64,000 nt of DNA from Telopea speciosissima. Lineage: Eukaryota > Streptophyta > Magnoliopsida > Proteales > Proteaceae. The stretch is from NCBI RefSeq assembly GCF_018873765.1, contig NC_057919.1, forward strand, positions 20,996,698-21,060,697. The letters run 5' to 3'. The number at the start of each line of letters is the position of its first letter. The first letter of the stretch is position 1. The notes below the pieces were generated by a model that was not told where the DNA came from, searched no databases, and worked only from the letters and a program-made list of their open reading frames with translations. Positions 21,000-32,320 of this stretch are shown here, piece by piece. The translations under genes were made by a program, and so were the position numbers.

Positions 21000-21541
21000 A
21001 TACACTGGATGGTCCTTAGATTATTTTTGTTTAGGGATTAAAAGAATATAGGATCCAACTCTCTATGAATTAGGAGAAATGTCTCTTTCCGAGTTTGTAG
21101 AAACATCTATATAATTGTTCTGATGGGAACTTGTTGATGGGAAAAGGATTATTCGTCCTTGGCTAGCTTGTCCAGTTCTCCAGTCAATAATTGCCAATGA
21201 AAGAATTGTATAATTTGTTGTTATCTCGATGATATTATCAATCAAAGGAACTGTTAATTGGAGGGTGGGGTCCATTACTTGTTAGCTACCTTTAGAATAG
21301 CCAGATATTCTTTATACACAGTTGAGAATCTAATAAATTAATGAAAGAGGTTTTTTTTCACATTTTTCTCTTTTCGAAGGTCACATGACTCGACTCCATG
21401 GGGGACCCCAATCAATGCCCCACCGAGTTCAGCAAGTGGAGTGAACAGTGTTCCCGTGACCCGAATGAGATGTCTTTGGCTACTTGTCCAACAAACTTTG
21501 GTTCCCTCCCACAAATCATATGCCCTGTCACGAGGCATACA

Positions 21542-21609
<68 letters not shown>

Positions 21610-21890
21610 TGTGGATGCACAAAATTCGGTTCCCACCTACAAACCATCGGTGCTGTCACAAGTCATGGAACGCATCGTGGATGAAGTTTCTTCCACGGGT
21701 CGAGCTCTCAAGACCGCACTGCAGTGCACTGTCAAATGCCCACACTGTAGAGGATTTTAAATGTGAATGTGTGAGAAAGAGAGATACTACCATTCCAATT
21801 GGCAAACTTTGGATCCATCCATGTCATAGAGTATTCCAAACTCACTTCATAGTGAAGTTTCACCTCAAAATTTACTTAAAAATTGAATTT
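21000..21890. other. Intergenic, no gene seen
   Basis: No supported gene. Contains a GC-richer block (21380-21760: 'ggtcacatgactcgactccatgggggaccccaa...') of unknown origin interrupted by a (TG)n(GA)n microsatellite. Confidence 0.4.
21544..21609. repeat. Compound microsatellite (TG)n(GA)n
   Basis: About 20 uninterrupted TG units followed directly by about 13 GA units. Likely length-polymorphic and able to adopt Z-DNA or H-DNA. Confidence 0.95.
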
Positions 21891-21891
21891 A

Positions 21892-22080
21892 GGAAAGAGA
21901 ACACTATCTAGTCGCATCCAGTGCACGACCCCTATTCCCCAAACACAGGGTTGTACGAAAGGATAGTCGCACCTCTAAGGATTTCCGCCTTTCCATGGGG
22001 GTGCGGTACTCATTTGCATGGCTCTGTGTTTGGGCACTGGGGCCACACACCGCACACGACTAGATAGCATTTTTTCTCCC
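21892..22080. mobile_element. MITE of the GGGAAA family, 189 bp
   Basis: Left GGAAAGAGAACACTATCTAG and right '...CTAGATAGCATTTTTTCTCCC' are inverted repeats extending through 'ccaaacacagg' against 'ctgtgtttggg'; the core has 'cgcctttccatggggg' as in the 6.3-kb copy. The target duplication is not clear. Confidence 0.75.
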
Positions 22081-22097
22081 TTACACAAATTACATGT

Positions 22098-22300
22098 GAG
22101 AAAGAGAATTTTGCTTGGTCACGTGGCTCCTACATCAACATGAGGACCAATGGGACAACGCGCCCAAGAATCAAACATGGGATGAGGTGGTATTTCGCAA
22201 CCCCTGTTCTTTTTCCCATTACAGGAAAAGGAACGTTGCTTGGTCACGTGACTCCTACACCTAGACACAGGAACGTACATGAATTATCGTCCAGCCCTTA
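22098..22300. repeat. Two partial MITE ends in direct orientation
   Basis: 'gagaaagagaattttgcttggtcacgtggctcctac' (22098) and 'ggaaaaggaacgttgcttggtcacgtgactcctac' (22225) are two copies of one MITE end about 127 bp apart in the same orientation; the second goes on into 'ctagacacaggaac'. Matching right ends are missing or decayed. Confidence 0.5.
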
Positions 22301-22505
22301 GTGAAATAAAAAAAAAAAAAATTCACATCTGTATTGATGTCCCTATGCACTTTCATTAGCCCCTACATTAATGCAAGGGCTATGCGACCTCACAATGATC
22401 TCTGACCTTAATTTTATAATATTTTAAAACTATAACCCATATGTGTTTAATCGAAATATAAGTTTTTTTTTTCAGGGTAAAAATCCAAACTTATATTAAA
22501 TATAT

Positions 22506-22649
22506 GGGAGAAAGAAAGCCACCTGGTCGTCCAGCGCACGCCACACGTGTGCCCTAGCATAGGGGTGTGCAAAATACCACGACACGCACCCCCTATGTTA
22601 GAACGTAAGAGTGGCGTATGTGACACGACCGGGTGGCGTTGTTCCTCCC
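22506..22649. mobile_element. MITE of the GGGAAA family, 144 bp
   Basis: GGGAGAAAGAAAGCCACCTG and, inverted, GGGAGGAACAACGCCACCCG form TIRs of about 40 bp (both reach 'acgccac'). Flanks TAAATATAT and TAAATTCAT agree at 7 of 9 positions, in line with a decayed 9-bp target duplication. Confidence 0.75.
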
Positions 22650-23370
22650 TAAATTCATATTTGCAACCTAGTTGAGTCAAAGAGGATGACGAAATAGTTG
22701 AGTCACTTGATTAAGCAAAAAAACCACTTGATTAATCACTAAAATAAGATCGATAAATTGGAATTTAGATCGCATGTGGAGAGTTCAAGCACGGTTCTTA
22801 TCCAATTCCAATCTCTGAAATAGGAAGAATCGGCCATAAATTATTAAGAATTGAGAAAAAAGAGAAAAACTACCTGATTTGAAATCTGAATAACCAAAAA
22901 TGGTGTTACAAAACAAAAAACACCAAAAAATGGGGATCCACTGCGACCGATGACCATGATTGCAACTTGCAAGTGGGATCTGAATTCTGAAAGGCTTCGT
23001 AAGCCCGTCAGCCCGTGACCGACCACAGCTCGTGCTCACGAAGCGGACAAATTTTAGCGACAACACGTCCCTCTCCCACGGGTTCACGAGCGTATTGTAG
23101 CATTAACCCATTTAATCCCGTGTTTGACAATTATACCCTTAGGATGTATAGTTTTTTCTAATGTGACACCGTCGTTTGCTCTAAACTATCCAAGTAGTCG
23201 AAAAAAATCCTCTATAATCATCTATTTAATGGTGGGGATGATTTGGACACGTATCCAACAGTGGGTAGGACTTGAAAAGAATCCGGATCCTAAGTAATTA
23301 AACCGAGTACATTCAACTCATTTTACCATGTTGTACCAATAAACTTATGATAACTTCTAGTCCAAAGAAA
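22650..23370. other. Intergenic, no gene seen
   Basis: No supported gene. The stretch 22900-23100 is GC-richer but has no recognised domain in any frame. Confidence 0.4.
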
Positions 23371-24290
23371 TAGGTTAACTTCCTAAGCTTAAACATGTTT
23401 TATGGAATTGTTGTTCAAATACCTTAACCATTACATTGTTACTTGTAAATCAGTGTGTTGCATCTGATGCTTCTTGTCCTCTTTGTGTTTCTTTAAAGAA
23501 AACTGTTTTGCATGCCTTATTTCATTGTTCTTTTATTTCTTGTTATTGGCTTGTTTTATCTTATAGGATTGTTATCCAAAGTTTGCTAGGTAATATTTGG
23601 AGGTGTTTTTTCTGTTTTCGAATCAATCTTCAATTTTTCTTGGCAAATCTGATGCAATTATTCAATGGGTTTCTTAGTTTGACAAATTTGAAAATCTAGG
23701 AATTTGTTTCTATTTTAACAGTCTAACCTTTCCTTTATTGGCACTATTCTTCTCATTTTAATATCTATACAGATGGAACTTGGAAGGCTGAATCATTCCT
23801 TGGTGGCAAGGGAGTCATTATTCGAAACCACAATGGGTCTTTCATTGTAGCTAAATATTATAAGCACGGTCAGAGTCATTCTGCCGTAACGATGGGAGCA
23901 GAAGTAGAAGCAGTTAGGGATGGGCCGCTATTAGTATCAAGTTAGATTGAGTAAAAAAAAAATTTCTTGATTGTAAGCCATTAGTGGCCTTTCTGAATAG
24001 TTCTTTTGTTTTTTTAGATTGGATTGCATCTATGGCGGCATTTGATATATGTTGTCCCTCAGGCAATTCTTATCTTTTGTTGTATTTTTGTTTATTCCTA
24101 GGTTGTTGAACAAGGAAGCCCATATTATGTCTAAGGGGACCTCTTTGTTGAAGTTGTCCTCTGTGTGGTGGCTCAATCCACCAAGTTTCATTGTAAACCC
24201 TGTTATTCTTAAGAGCAGGAACTTCTCTTCTTTGTTTCAATAAATTTGGGTCGAAAGGCTTTTTTCTTACTAAAAAAATCAAATTCAATG
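23371..24290 (+). mobile_element. L1-type LINE 3' fragment (zinc knuckle and RNase H)
   Basis: 'CPLCVSLKKTVLHALFHCSF' (C..C...H...C) is the zf-RVT zinc-binding domain that follows the RT of plant L1 elements; 23770-23950 reads 'TDGTWKAESFLGGKGVIIRN' and 'GAEVEAVRDG' of RNase H; 24049-24243 gives the RNase H end. The 3' tail (near 24240-24285) is '...aataaatttgggtcgaaagg...actaaaaaaa'. 5'-truncated, several frame changes; inactive. Confidence 0.75.
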
Positions 24291-24639
24291 AGTAACGGGA
24301 TATGTTGTAGTATCTGTCCTTTGTCTTATTTCCAAAAGTTATTTACTGTATAGATAAAATAAAATTTTAAAATAATTTAAATGTGATTTATTATTATCAT
24401 TATTAAAACTTGAACATTTATTATAAAAAAGTGTAAAAAGTAATGTTTCAACTTTTTTCACCAGCCTTGGTTTACAACAAGATTTTTTCTTAAATCTTTG
24501 AGTAGGATTACTTACTCTTTTTATTCCTTAACAATCATTGGCTATGGGGGTGGCTATTTTCACCTCTAATTTTGCTAGCTTGAAGCTTGAGATGACATTT
24601 CATTAGATGAACTATTTAATTTGTAAGTGGGATATATCG
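24291..24639. other. Intergenic, no gene seen
   Basis: AT-rich sequence, nothing recognised. Confidence 0.4.
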
Positions 24640-25652
24640 TTGGAATTAACACCAAATAAATGAAAGTATAGAACTTATCTCAGCGACTTATCACTTGAAA
24701 CAAAACAACCACATACTCGAGAGGAGCTTTAATCAGAAACAATAACTACGTCTCTTGGTGGATCTGAATCTTGCCACTAGTCACTTTTTTTTCAAGATCA
24801 TAGTTGCATCCAATGGTGCAATTCGGGTTCTTGCAAATCGACCTCCGAGATGAAACAACCCCTTAGGCCTACCAATAGTTGTTGTACTCACTTACTAGGT
24901 TACGTTGGGACATACTTAGGATGTGCTCAATCAACCAAAAGAATGAAATTTAGAAAATTTTCAAAACAATCAATAAACAACAACAACACACACACACACA
25001 TAGATGAGTATCAGAGATAGAATAGAAGTGTCCACGACGTCCTCTATTTATAAAGGAGAGATACCCTTTGGAAACACTTGTTTAAGAAGGCCCATAAAAT
25101 GTGTACCTCAAAGAGAGAAGACACAGAAAACTATCCATTGTCGATGTCCAACACATTTTGGATGACATACAATAAAACATCGTTGACGTTGGTGAGGCAT
25201 CGGACGACTCTCATCTGATGGCGGAGAAATCTCATTGCATGTCTATCGGAATTTAAAATACGTTGGAAAGGTCCTGACAAACCCCAACGCATAATATGCT
25301 TGTCTTATGTGTAACAAGCAAAAACTGGCATCTAGAGGAAGAAATCTGACATCAGAAAAACCATATATATGTCGGCAAAAAGGAAATTTGGATACAAGTC
25401 CAGTTTGGCTGCCAACAAAAAAAAAATCATACACATATAAATCCTCACGTCACCATGCCATGCCACGATCTGACCAAACACAACTTGACTCAGCTTAGTG
25501 CGCAAGTGAAAATAAACCCCAAACCCCCTCAGGACAAGAGAGCATAGTGAGTCTTTCTTCCAATGAATCTTACTCTCGTAGTTCTTATTATAGAATTTGA
25601 ATCACACTCTAGTTTCTTCCATAAGCAATGTAGGATAAAAGATTTTTCTTTA
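24640..25652 (-). repeat. LTR-like repeat, second family, copy 2
   Basis: Colinear with 19442-20299 over 'cctctatttata(t/a)', 'ggagat...ttggaaa', 'gacagagaaaact', 'gacgatgt', 'ggacgac(g)ctcat', 'aataaaccccaaaccccc', 'gacaagagagcata' and 'caatgt(a/g)gga'. The minus-strand TATA-like box is near 25045. More diverged than copy 1. Left end approximate. A fossil LTR-type sequence without a coding part. Confidence 0.5.
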
Positions 25653-25783
25653 CTTTGTTTTATAAAAAGCAACATCAAGGAGATCTTGGGTTCTTGTGGG
25701 AGACCCAAAAAACAAAAAAACAAAACACGAAAAACTAAAAGAGATATTTTTAAACTTCTTTTTTCCTTTTGTAAATTAATTTA

Positions 25784-25934
25784 GAGAGAGGGATGGGTAT
25801 GCTAGCACCCCATGTGTCTATCTCTCTCTTCCCCACTTTGAAATGAGTCACTAACCCCTCAAAGGGAGGAAGAGAGAGATAGACGAATAGGGTGCTAGCC
25901 TATGGTATACCGTTACCATACCCAGTCTTTTTTC
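25784..25934. mobile_element. MITE (third subfamily), 151 bp, perfect 9-bp TSD
   Basis: Flanked by an exact ATTAATTTA (25775-25783, 25935-25943). Arms: 'gggtatgctagcacccc', 'atgtgtctatctctctcttcc' on the left and its inverse 'ggaagagagagatagacgaat', 'agggtgctagcc...ggtatacc' on the right. The inner arm motif 'gtctatctctctc' is shared with the 7016 subfamily. Confidence 0.85.
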
Positions 25935-25943
25935 ATTAATTTA

Positions 25944-27240
25944 ATACAACAATTCGTCTCACAAGTTAAAAATTTTGGTTAAACAAAACAAAGTAATTGA
26001 GTACATAAAAACACTAGGACACCTCGTTTTAGATGTCTTTTGAACTTGAATCTACACTAGGTTTAAAAAGGCATCCTACAGAGTTGTTTGACTCTTTTTT
26101 GGTCGCTTGAACAATCGGTCAACCGTGAAAAATGATGTATAATAAAGAGCGCAGGCGTGTTAGAGTATGAATGACTCAATCTTTAACGAAGATTGTGCTT
26201 CTAACTTCTATCAAGAGATGTGAGTCCTCCTCTTGCCTCGATTGCTCCAAGGATTTTAGATTATAAAGACCAAATTGCAATGTGTAAAGAAAAGAACAAT
26301 CGCAAGACCAAATGATAGGCTTGAAGGAAAACCAAAGATTTCTATTGATTTCAACACAAGTACATAAAAAGAACATACTATTGAAAGAGAATCAAAAGAA
26401 GAACTTGATAGATAGAATTACCGTGATAGTCAAAGAGAAAATTATACTATGAAAATAAAATACGCGCTAAAGAAAAAAAAAAGTTAAATAAAATAACAGG
26501 TTTTTGTTTGATCGAGAGATCCCTCTCGTTCATTGATTCTGATTTTTATACTTGTGATGCAGTATATCTATTGGGAATTCCTTAACCGCCCCTCTTTGGC
26601 AGTTACAAAACTGCTTAATCCCATGTATCCCTTGATTAATTCCTACTCCAGTGGTAGTGTTAGTGTTGGGTTCTTCGCAATTACAAACCGTTTTGACCCC
26701 ACTAACTTTCCTCGTGGGAAATTTGCTTGTTGACCGATCTTTTTGCAACTTGAATTCAATCGATCTATTATTATTGATTAATCAGTAATTTTAGGGTGTA
26801 AACAAGAGTATGTGTGAAGTTATACTTCTTATTTTGAGAAAAAAAAAATATACATCTTGAATTTCTCTTCATTAGTGTAAATTAGATTTTCTTTCTAATT
26901 TTCTTGGGAAAAAGGTTCCGCACACAGAGTATATGCAAAACCAAATTGCAGGACATCACTCAAAATTATTGTTTTCCTTAAACAATGAATTGACTTAAAT
27001 AGTCCCCTATTTACCTTGATACGCCTGAATTAGTACTTGGGCATAGGAGGGAACCCTCTCCCTTCTTATTTGATTTCTTCGAAACATGTATAGTCTTTGA
27101 CCATAAGACTATCACTCTCACACAAACACACACACAAAGGTGACTAAACCTCTCACTATCAGCTCCTTTTAATATTTTTTTGACTGCATCCACTTTTCTG
27201 GAATGTCATTTTCCTTTTGTCCGTTCCTGATTTACCATTT
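25944..27240. other. Intergenic, no gene seen
   Basis: No supported gene. 26500-26770 has LTR-like features (a 'tttttatacttgtgatgc' block, pyrimidine-rich flanks) but no ends could be set. Confidence 0.4.
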
Positions 27241-27376
27241 GGGAGAAAATTCTCTATCAGGGAGTGTGGCCTATGCCAGTACTTCCCGACTCTATCTCTC
27301 TCCTCCCATTTGATATCTCTACCCCAGAAGAACAATAGACACATAAGCCACACTCCCAGACAGAAAACTACTTCTC
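27241..27376. mobile_element. MITE (7016 subfamily), 136 bp
   Basis: GGGAGAAAATTCTCTATCAGG, then 'gagtgtggcctatgcc' on the left and 'agccacactcccagacagaaaactacttctc' on the right are inverted arms. The flanks TTTACCATTT and TTTACATTT fit a 9-bp duplication with one indel. It lies about 430 bp upstream of the aspartyl protease start. Confidence 0.75.
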
Positions 27377-27704
27377 TTTTACATTTTTAACCTGATCCTT
27401 ATATTTAAAAGGGTCTAAAGTCACTGACTTCCGGTTGCAGTATAGGACGACCATACGAAGCTATAGAAACCCTTGATCATCGAAGTGGCATTTTCATCGT
27501 TCACTTAGAAAGGCAGGGATAAAAACGTACATTCAGCTTCTGGCTTCCCGCAGTTGTTCACAAGAAAAAACCAAGAAGGAAGAAAGAAGAAACGCATCTC
27601 CAGCTTTTTCTGTATTTGTCTTATTCTTCTTATTATTCCATTTCACTCCCTCGCTCTCCACCATTCTTGAGGTGTTTGTGGTCATTTCATCCATCCAAAG
27701 TTCC

Positions 27705-27713
27705 TTATATAAA
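27705..27713 (+). promoter_or_regulatory. TATA box of the AED3-like gene
   Basis: TTATATAAA 90 bp upstream of the start codon, in a pyrimidine-rich context ('ccatccaaag ttcc...'), at the expected distance for a leader of roughly 60 nt. Confidence 0.65.
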
Positions 27714-27802
27714 CACTGATTTCATCCATCAAGTTATCCCATAACACATAACTCTTATCGACTCGGGCCTGTCCGAGTTACACCCAACTCCTCCCCCGAG
27801 TG

Positions 27803-29128
27803 ATGGCTTTATATACTACTGCTACTACTACTGCATTCCTCCTCCTTTCTCTCCTTATCTCAACAGCCCAAGCTGATGGCCCTTGTCCACTCACCTCCTC
27901 CGGCGACTCTGAGCTTCCTCTCCTCCACATCTACGGCAAATGCTCCCCCTTCCATCCACCCAAGACCGAGTCATGGACTGACACAGTCATTCACATGGCC
28001 GCCAAGGACTCAGCTAGACTCACCTACCTATCCAGCCTTGTCGCCAAGAAACCAACCTCAGTCCCCATCGCATCGGGCCAACAAGCATTGAACATCGGCA
28101 ACTACGTCGTCCGAGTCAAACTCGGTACCCCGGGTCAACTCATGTTCATGGTCTTAGACACCAGCAACGACGAAGCCTGGGTTCCTTGCAGTGGCTGCTC
28201 CGGTTGCTCTTCCACCGTCTTCTCACCCAACGTGTCTTCCACTTATGCATCCTTGGACTGCAGCATGGCTGAATGCGGCCAAATTCGCGGCCTCTCCTGC
28301 CCAGCCACAGGAACGAGTCCGTGTCTCTTCAACCAGTCCTACGGCGGCGATTCCTCCTTCTCCGCCACCTTATCTCATGACTCACTGAGTTTAGCCCCTG
28401 ATGTTCTATCAAATTTCGCTTTTGGTTGCATCAATTCCATCTCCGGTGGATCTGTCCCACCTCAGGGCTTACTGGGCCTGGGCCGAGGGCCCATGTCCTT
28501 GATCTCTCAATCTGGTTCACTCTACAATGGTGTGTTCTCCTACTGCTTACCTAGCTTCAAATCTTACTACTTTTCCGGGTCAATGAAACTCGGACTCACG
28601 GGTCAACCCAAGAACATCAGGACTACTCCTCTCCTACGTAACCCTCACCGGCCGTCGTTGTACTATGTGAACCTCACCGGTATCAGCGTCGGTCGTGTTC
28701 TGGTCCCTATAGCACCGGAGCTTCTCGCATTCAATCCAAACACCGGTGCAGGGACCATAATTGATTCGGGTACGGTGATAACCCGGTTTGTGCAACTAGT
28801 GTACACCGGGATCCGAGATGAATTCCGGAAGCAGATCGGAGGGTCCATATCTTCATTGGGTGCATTTGATACCTGTTTTACGGCCACGAATGACGCTTCG
28901 GCACCGGCAGTGACCCTACACTTTACCGGCATGGATTTAAGGTTGCCAATGGAGAACACATTGATACATAGTAGCTCAGGTTCAGTAGCATGTTTGGCAA
29001 TGGCTGCAGCTCCAAGTAATGTGAATTCAGTGTTGAACGTCATAGCTAATCTGCAACAACAGAACCTCAGGATACTCTTTGATCTCCCTAATTCTCGTTT
29101 AGGAATTGCTCGTGAACTCTGTAACTAA
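27803..29128 (+). CDS. AED3: AED3-like apoplastic aspartyl protease, single exon
   Basis: A 441-residue A1-family (pepsin-like, nepenthesin-group) protease. Residues about 1-25 (hydrophobic, 'AFLLLSLLISTAQA') are a secretion signal; a propeptide follows to about residue 95, and 'IGNYVVRVKLGTPGQLMF' opens the mature enzyme. The first catalytic site is 'VLDTSNDEAW' (Asp119), with DTSN in place of the usual DTG/DSG; the second is 'IIDSGTVITR' (Asp321). Cysteine-rich 'PCSGCSGCSS' marks the nepenthesin-type insert, and 'FGCINSISGGSVPPQGLLGLGRGPMSL' and the C-terminal 'LQQQNLRILFDLPNSRLGIARELC' are typical of the Arabidopsis AED3 group, whose known members act in the apoplast and in systemic immunity; DTSN is also found there, so the site is not degenerate. 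No intron, as is common in the group. The first ATG is 27803. A tRNA-Glu follows on the other strand 65 bp past the stop. Confidence 0.93.
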   Translation: MALYTTATTTAFLLLSLLISTAQADGPCPLTSSGDSELPLLHIYGKCSPFHPPKTESWTDTVIHMAAKDSARLTYLSSLVAKKPTSVPIASGQQALNIGNYVVRVKLGTPGQLMFMVLDTSNDEAWVPCSGCSGCSSTVFSPNVSSTYASLDCSMAECGQIRGLSCPATGTSPCLFNQSYGGDSSFSATLSHDSLSLAPDVLSNFAFGCINSISGGSVPPQGLLGLGRGPMSLISQSGSLYNGVFSYCLPSFKSYYFSGSMKLGLTGQPKNIRTTPLLRNPHRPSLYYVNLTGISVGRVLVPIAPELLAFNPNTGAGTIIDSGTVITRFVQLVYTGIRDEFRKQIGGSISSLGAFDTCFTATNDASAPAVTLHFTGMDLRLPMENTLIHSSSGSVACLAMAAAPSNVNSVLNVIANLQQQNLRILFDLPNSRLGIARELCN

Positions 29129-29193
29129 TCGTAGCCGTTGATTAGGTGGAGTGAAGTTAAAAGATCATCTATATAAAATTTTAAAAACCAAAA

Positions 29194-29265
29194 TTCCGTT
29201 GCCGGGAATCGAACCCGGGTCTCCTGGGTGAAAGCCAGATATCCTAACCGCTGGACGACAACGGA
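29194..29265 (-). tRNA. tRNA-Glu (anticodon TTC)
   Basis: The minus strand folds as a 72-nt tRNA: acceptor TCCGTTG pairs with CAACGGA with discriminator A, box A 'TCGTCCAGCGGTTAGG', anticodon loop 'GGCTTTCACC' with TTC, and box B 'GGGTTCGATTCCC'. This is the standard plant nuclear tRNA-Glu sequence; no intron and no encoded CCA. On its downstream (left) side the plus strand has an A-run 'aaaacc aaaa', giving a T-rich termination signal on the tRNA strand. It sits convergently behind the protease gene. Confidence 0.95.
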
Positions 29266-30538
29266 TTTGTTATTTAATAAATGTATTATTTTGATTAAGT
29301 AATTATGATAGTTTCTCTAAATTTCCATCATTCTTGCCTTGATTTTGATAACCCGTGGAAGATGCAAGGATTTCCATGGATCTGTGATTGTTTGGTTATT
29401 TGTTTCAAAAGTCTTGTACCTCTTGCTGCAAGAGATAAGTTTCATTGGTTTCTTATCACTTTAGTGACTAAAAGATGGGAGATGGGAGATGAGAGACATA
29501 AAAAATGAATATCTAAGTGCATTTATGGCCGATTCAAAAGAAAAGTTTGAAAATCAAGCATATTAGAATTTGATGATTCAGATCTAATTCTTTAAACCAT
29601 GATTACAAGTGTTCTCCGTTGAGGTAAAGTTTCAAGAGAATTAATCCCTTCGTTTACTTTGTAATGATGTGGCTCCATTGCACATCTGTATAATCAGCGA
29701 CAAATACATATCCTTTTGCTTCCAAAAATACCCTTTTTGTGTTCTAAATTGTAGTGAATGAGACATATCCATTGCGAAGCTACGTGCAATGAGCACTTAC
29801 GTGTGTTATCAAAAACCAAAAAATGAGCACTTACGAGACTCCCCCAAGCCCAAACACTGAAGACCTTGGATTTTTTTTTTAAATTAAATTTGATGGTTTT
29901 GCTGGATTACATTATGGTGCCAAACTACCAGTTGTCCTTGAAAACCAAGATCTGAGCCCCTAATCTATTTAACATTGCAGCTTTACAAATTTTGGTCTTT
30001 CTTATGGTAAAATGAGACCACAATTGAGCTAAAAGAAAGTTTTCAGCCACAAACCTTAGGTTGATTAACATTTGATTAAGACAATCTATTTTTTTTGGTA
30101 AACAAAAAAAAAATCATTACCATTTAATGATGCAGCTGTAATCATTAACTAAAGCAAGAAAAATAAAGGGAAAAGTATAACTTTTCTTGTTTACCCTTTT
30201 AATATGACATTAAAAAGAAAAAAAAAAAAAAACGTAGATAAATTCTCTCATTTCACACAAAAACTGTGTTAACTAATTTTTAATTTTTAAAAATCTATTT
30301 TTTTACTTTTGCATTAAATAATTTTTGTGAATAAGACAAGGAACAATTAAAAGAAAGTTACAACTTTTTCATTCACCACTTTGGTGACAATAAATTGTTC
30401 TCTTAAATAAAACAACAAATCAAATCAATTAATAAACTTTTCAAAAATTGCAAGACCAATAAAGGGAAAATTACAAGATTACACAAAATTAGAGTGAGAT
30501 ACCATTCAACCATGTTGTAGTTTTCTTCTTCTTTGTGG
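29266..30538. other. Intergenic, no gene seen
   Basis: AT-rich with long A or T runs (29871-29881, 30214-30232). No supported gene. Confidence 0.45.
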
Positions 30539-30601
30539 GGAGAGGGTGGGTATGCTAGCGGTATACCGTATGCTCTCTCTCTCTCTCTCTCTCTCCCTCT
30601 C
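30539..30601. repeat. Collapsed MITE (25784 subfamily) with (CT)n
   Basis: 'ggagagggtgggtatgctagcggtataccgtatgc' followed by a (CT)n tract of about 13 units joins outer-arm motifs of the 25784-25934 element ('gggtatgctagc', 'ggtataccgt') without its centre; a deletion derivative. Confidence 0.45.
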
Positions 30602-32320
30602 TTAATGACTCTCTTATTAACATACAAACATGATAGAAAAGAAGATACCTAGAAAAATTCAGCAGTCAACAAGAAAATCCTTGTCGTAATCAAGCAGAGC
30701 TATCTGTTCATGATCTCATATATCAAACAAATGGAAAATGCAAATCGAAGTAAAGCCAAAAAAAACCTAAAATTAGAACAATCATAAAAAAAGATAAATT
30801 ACACGACACCCCCTAAAAATTGAATGATACTCAACTCACCCCCTATTTTTTTGAAAATACTCACCCATCCCCTTGTATTAGAACCCTATATTATAATTTA
30901 GTCCCTATCATTAATTTTATGCGTAACTTATGAAGTCAACAAGTTAAATATATTTAAATTTCTAAACTACCCTTGACCAGTGTAGAGTTACTATTTTACC
31001 CTTGAATCTAAAATCTCCAAAATCAATCCCCTTCCTCGCTTGACCTGCAACTCAATCTTAAGCAAAAGAGTCCCCTCCGGAGAGAAGAAAGAGAAGAAAT
31101 ACAAAGAAAAACAGCAATAGAAATATGGTTAACCTACAACATGTGCTTGGGTATGAAGATGATACAAATGCGAGACAAGAGGTCGACGGAGCCTACAACA
31201 TGTGCTTGGGCAAGAAGGTGATACAAATGACAAAGAAATCAAAACACATTTGTTTTCTGTTGGATTAAAACAGCAGCGACCTTTTGATTGTTGAAATCTG
31301 CGAAAAGCCTGAAGTAAGATTCTTGATGATTTACCAGTCTATTAGATGAACGAAAAAATTCTGATTGGATTTATATTTCTCCATGTTTTGTAGATGGATT
31401 TTGTCCTGAACAAGCTTGAAATCGGAAGCCATGGGAGGGATATTATCCCACATATGAAGGGGAAGTAGGTCCCATGCCAAACCAGGTCCAGATATCTCAC
31501 GTTCTCCATCGGATTGCTTTGGTGCCGTCTCGCTTTCCATGATCAAACCTAGAAAGACTCAAATAAAGTTTTCATAACCCAGATGAGATTTCTTTCACAA
31601 GCCGTGAAGCAAAGACGCAGACGCTCAGAGAGTAAATCCATGTTAGGCAAACTACGAGCTTGGAGCTTCTTCAAATCGAGGTCGCCATTGAAGCAGAGAT
31701 AGCAATGTCTCCGCTTAAACCGGTTCTGACTTCGTTGGATCAAAACCTGCAATTTTTTTGCAGCTCATGAGTTGGGGTTTCGGTTCGTGTTCTTTGTGCC
31801 TTTATGGGCAGCGGTGGGTGCTTAACATCATTTCTGGTTTTCTTTGTTTCTCTTGTCGTCCCTGGTCTCCCTCTCTCTTGGTCTTGGTTGTACGCCTCAA
31901 CTCTGGAATTTTGAATTGTATGAAACCATGGTCTCAATGAGTACGGTCATGTCCTTCTTTTTGCAAGTCGTCCTGTCTCAGTCTCGTGGGTGGTGGTGGC
32001 TGCGGCAATGAAGGTTGTAGCGGTGGTGGTGATTTGGGATATAATTGAAAATATGATATCCTAAATATAATTTGCAAGTTTTGGATATCTAAAATACATT
32101 TTCTACACATGGGCCTGCCTTTTAAGGGATAGGGCGATTATTTCATTTATCCCATGTGTCTGAGTACAACTTGCACCCCTAACACAAAAAACATTTGATT
32201 GTAACTTTTTTTAATTTTTCTAATAATAAATTAAGAGGGATGGACTAAAAGAATAAAAGAAGAAACACCATATAACAATCAAGTAGCTACACCCACATTC
32301 CAAATAGAAAGAATGAAGAA
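30602..32320. other. Intergenic, one possible TIR end
   Basis: 30790-31010 ('gataaattacacgacaccccctaaaaattg', 'actcaccccctattttt', 'aaactacccttgacc') resembles the end of the TIR element at 32321-33582, but no matching second end was found. 32105-32185 ('cacatgggcctgcctttt...gattatttcatttatcccatgtgtctg') resembles a MITE core. No gene supported. Confidence 0.4.

Noticed and set aside
21338-21760. Several overlapping open frames with Cys-Val, Thr-His or Ser-Leu runs
   Set aside because: They are translations of the (TG)n(GA)n microsatellite.
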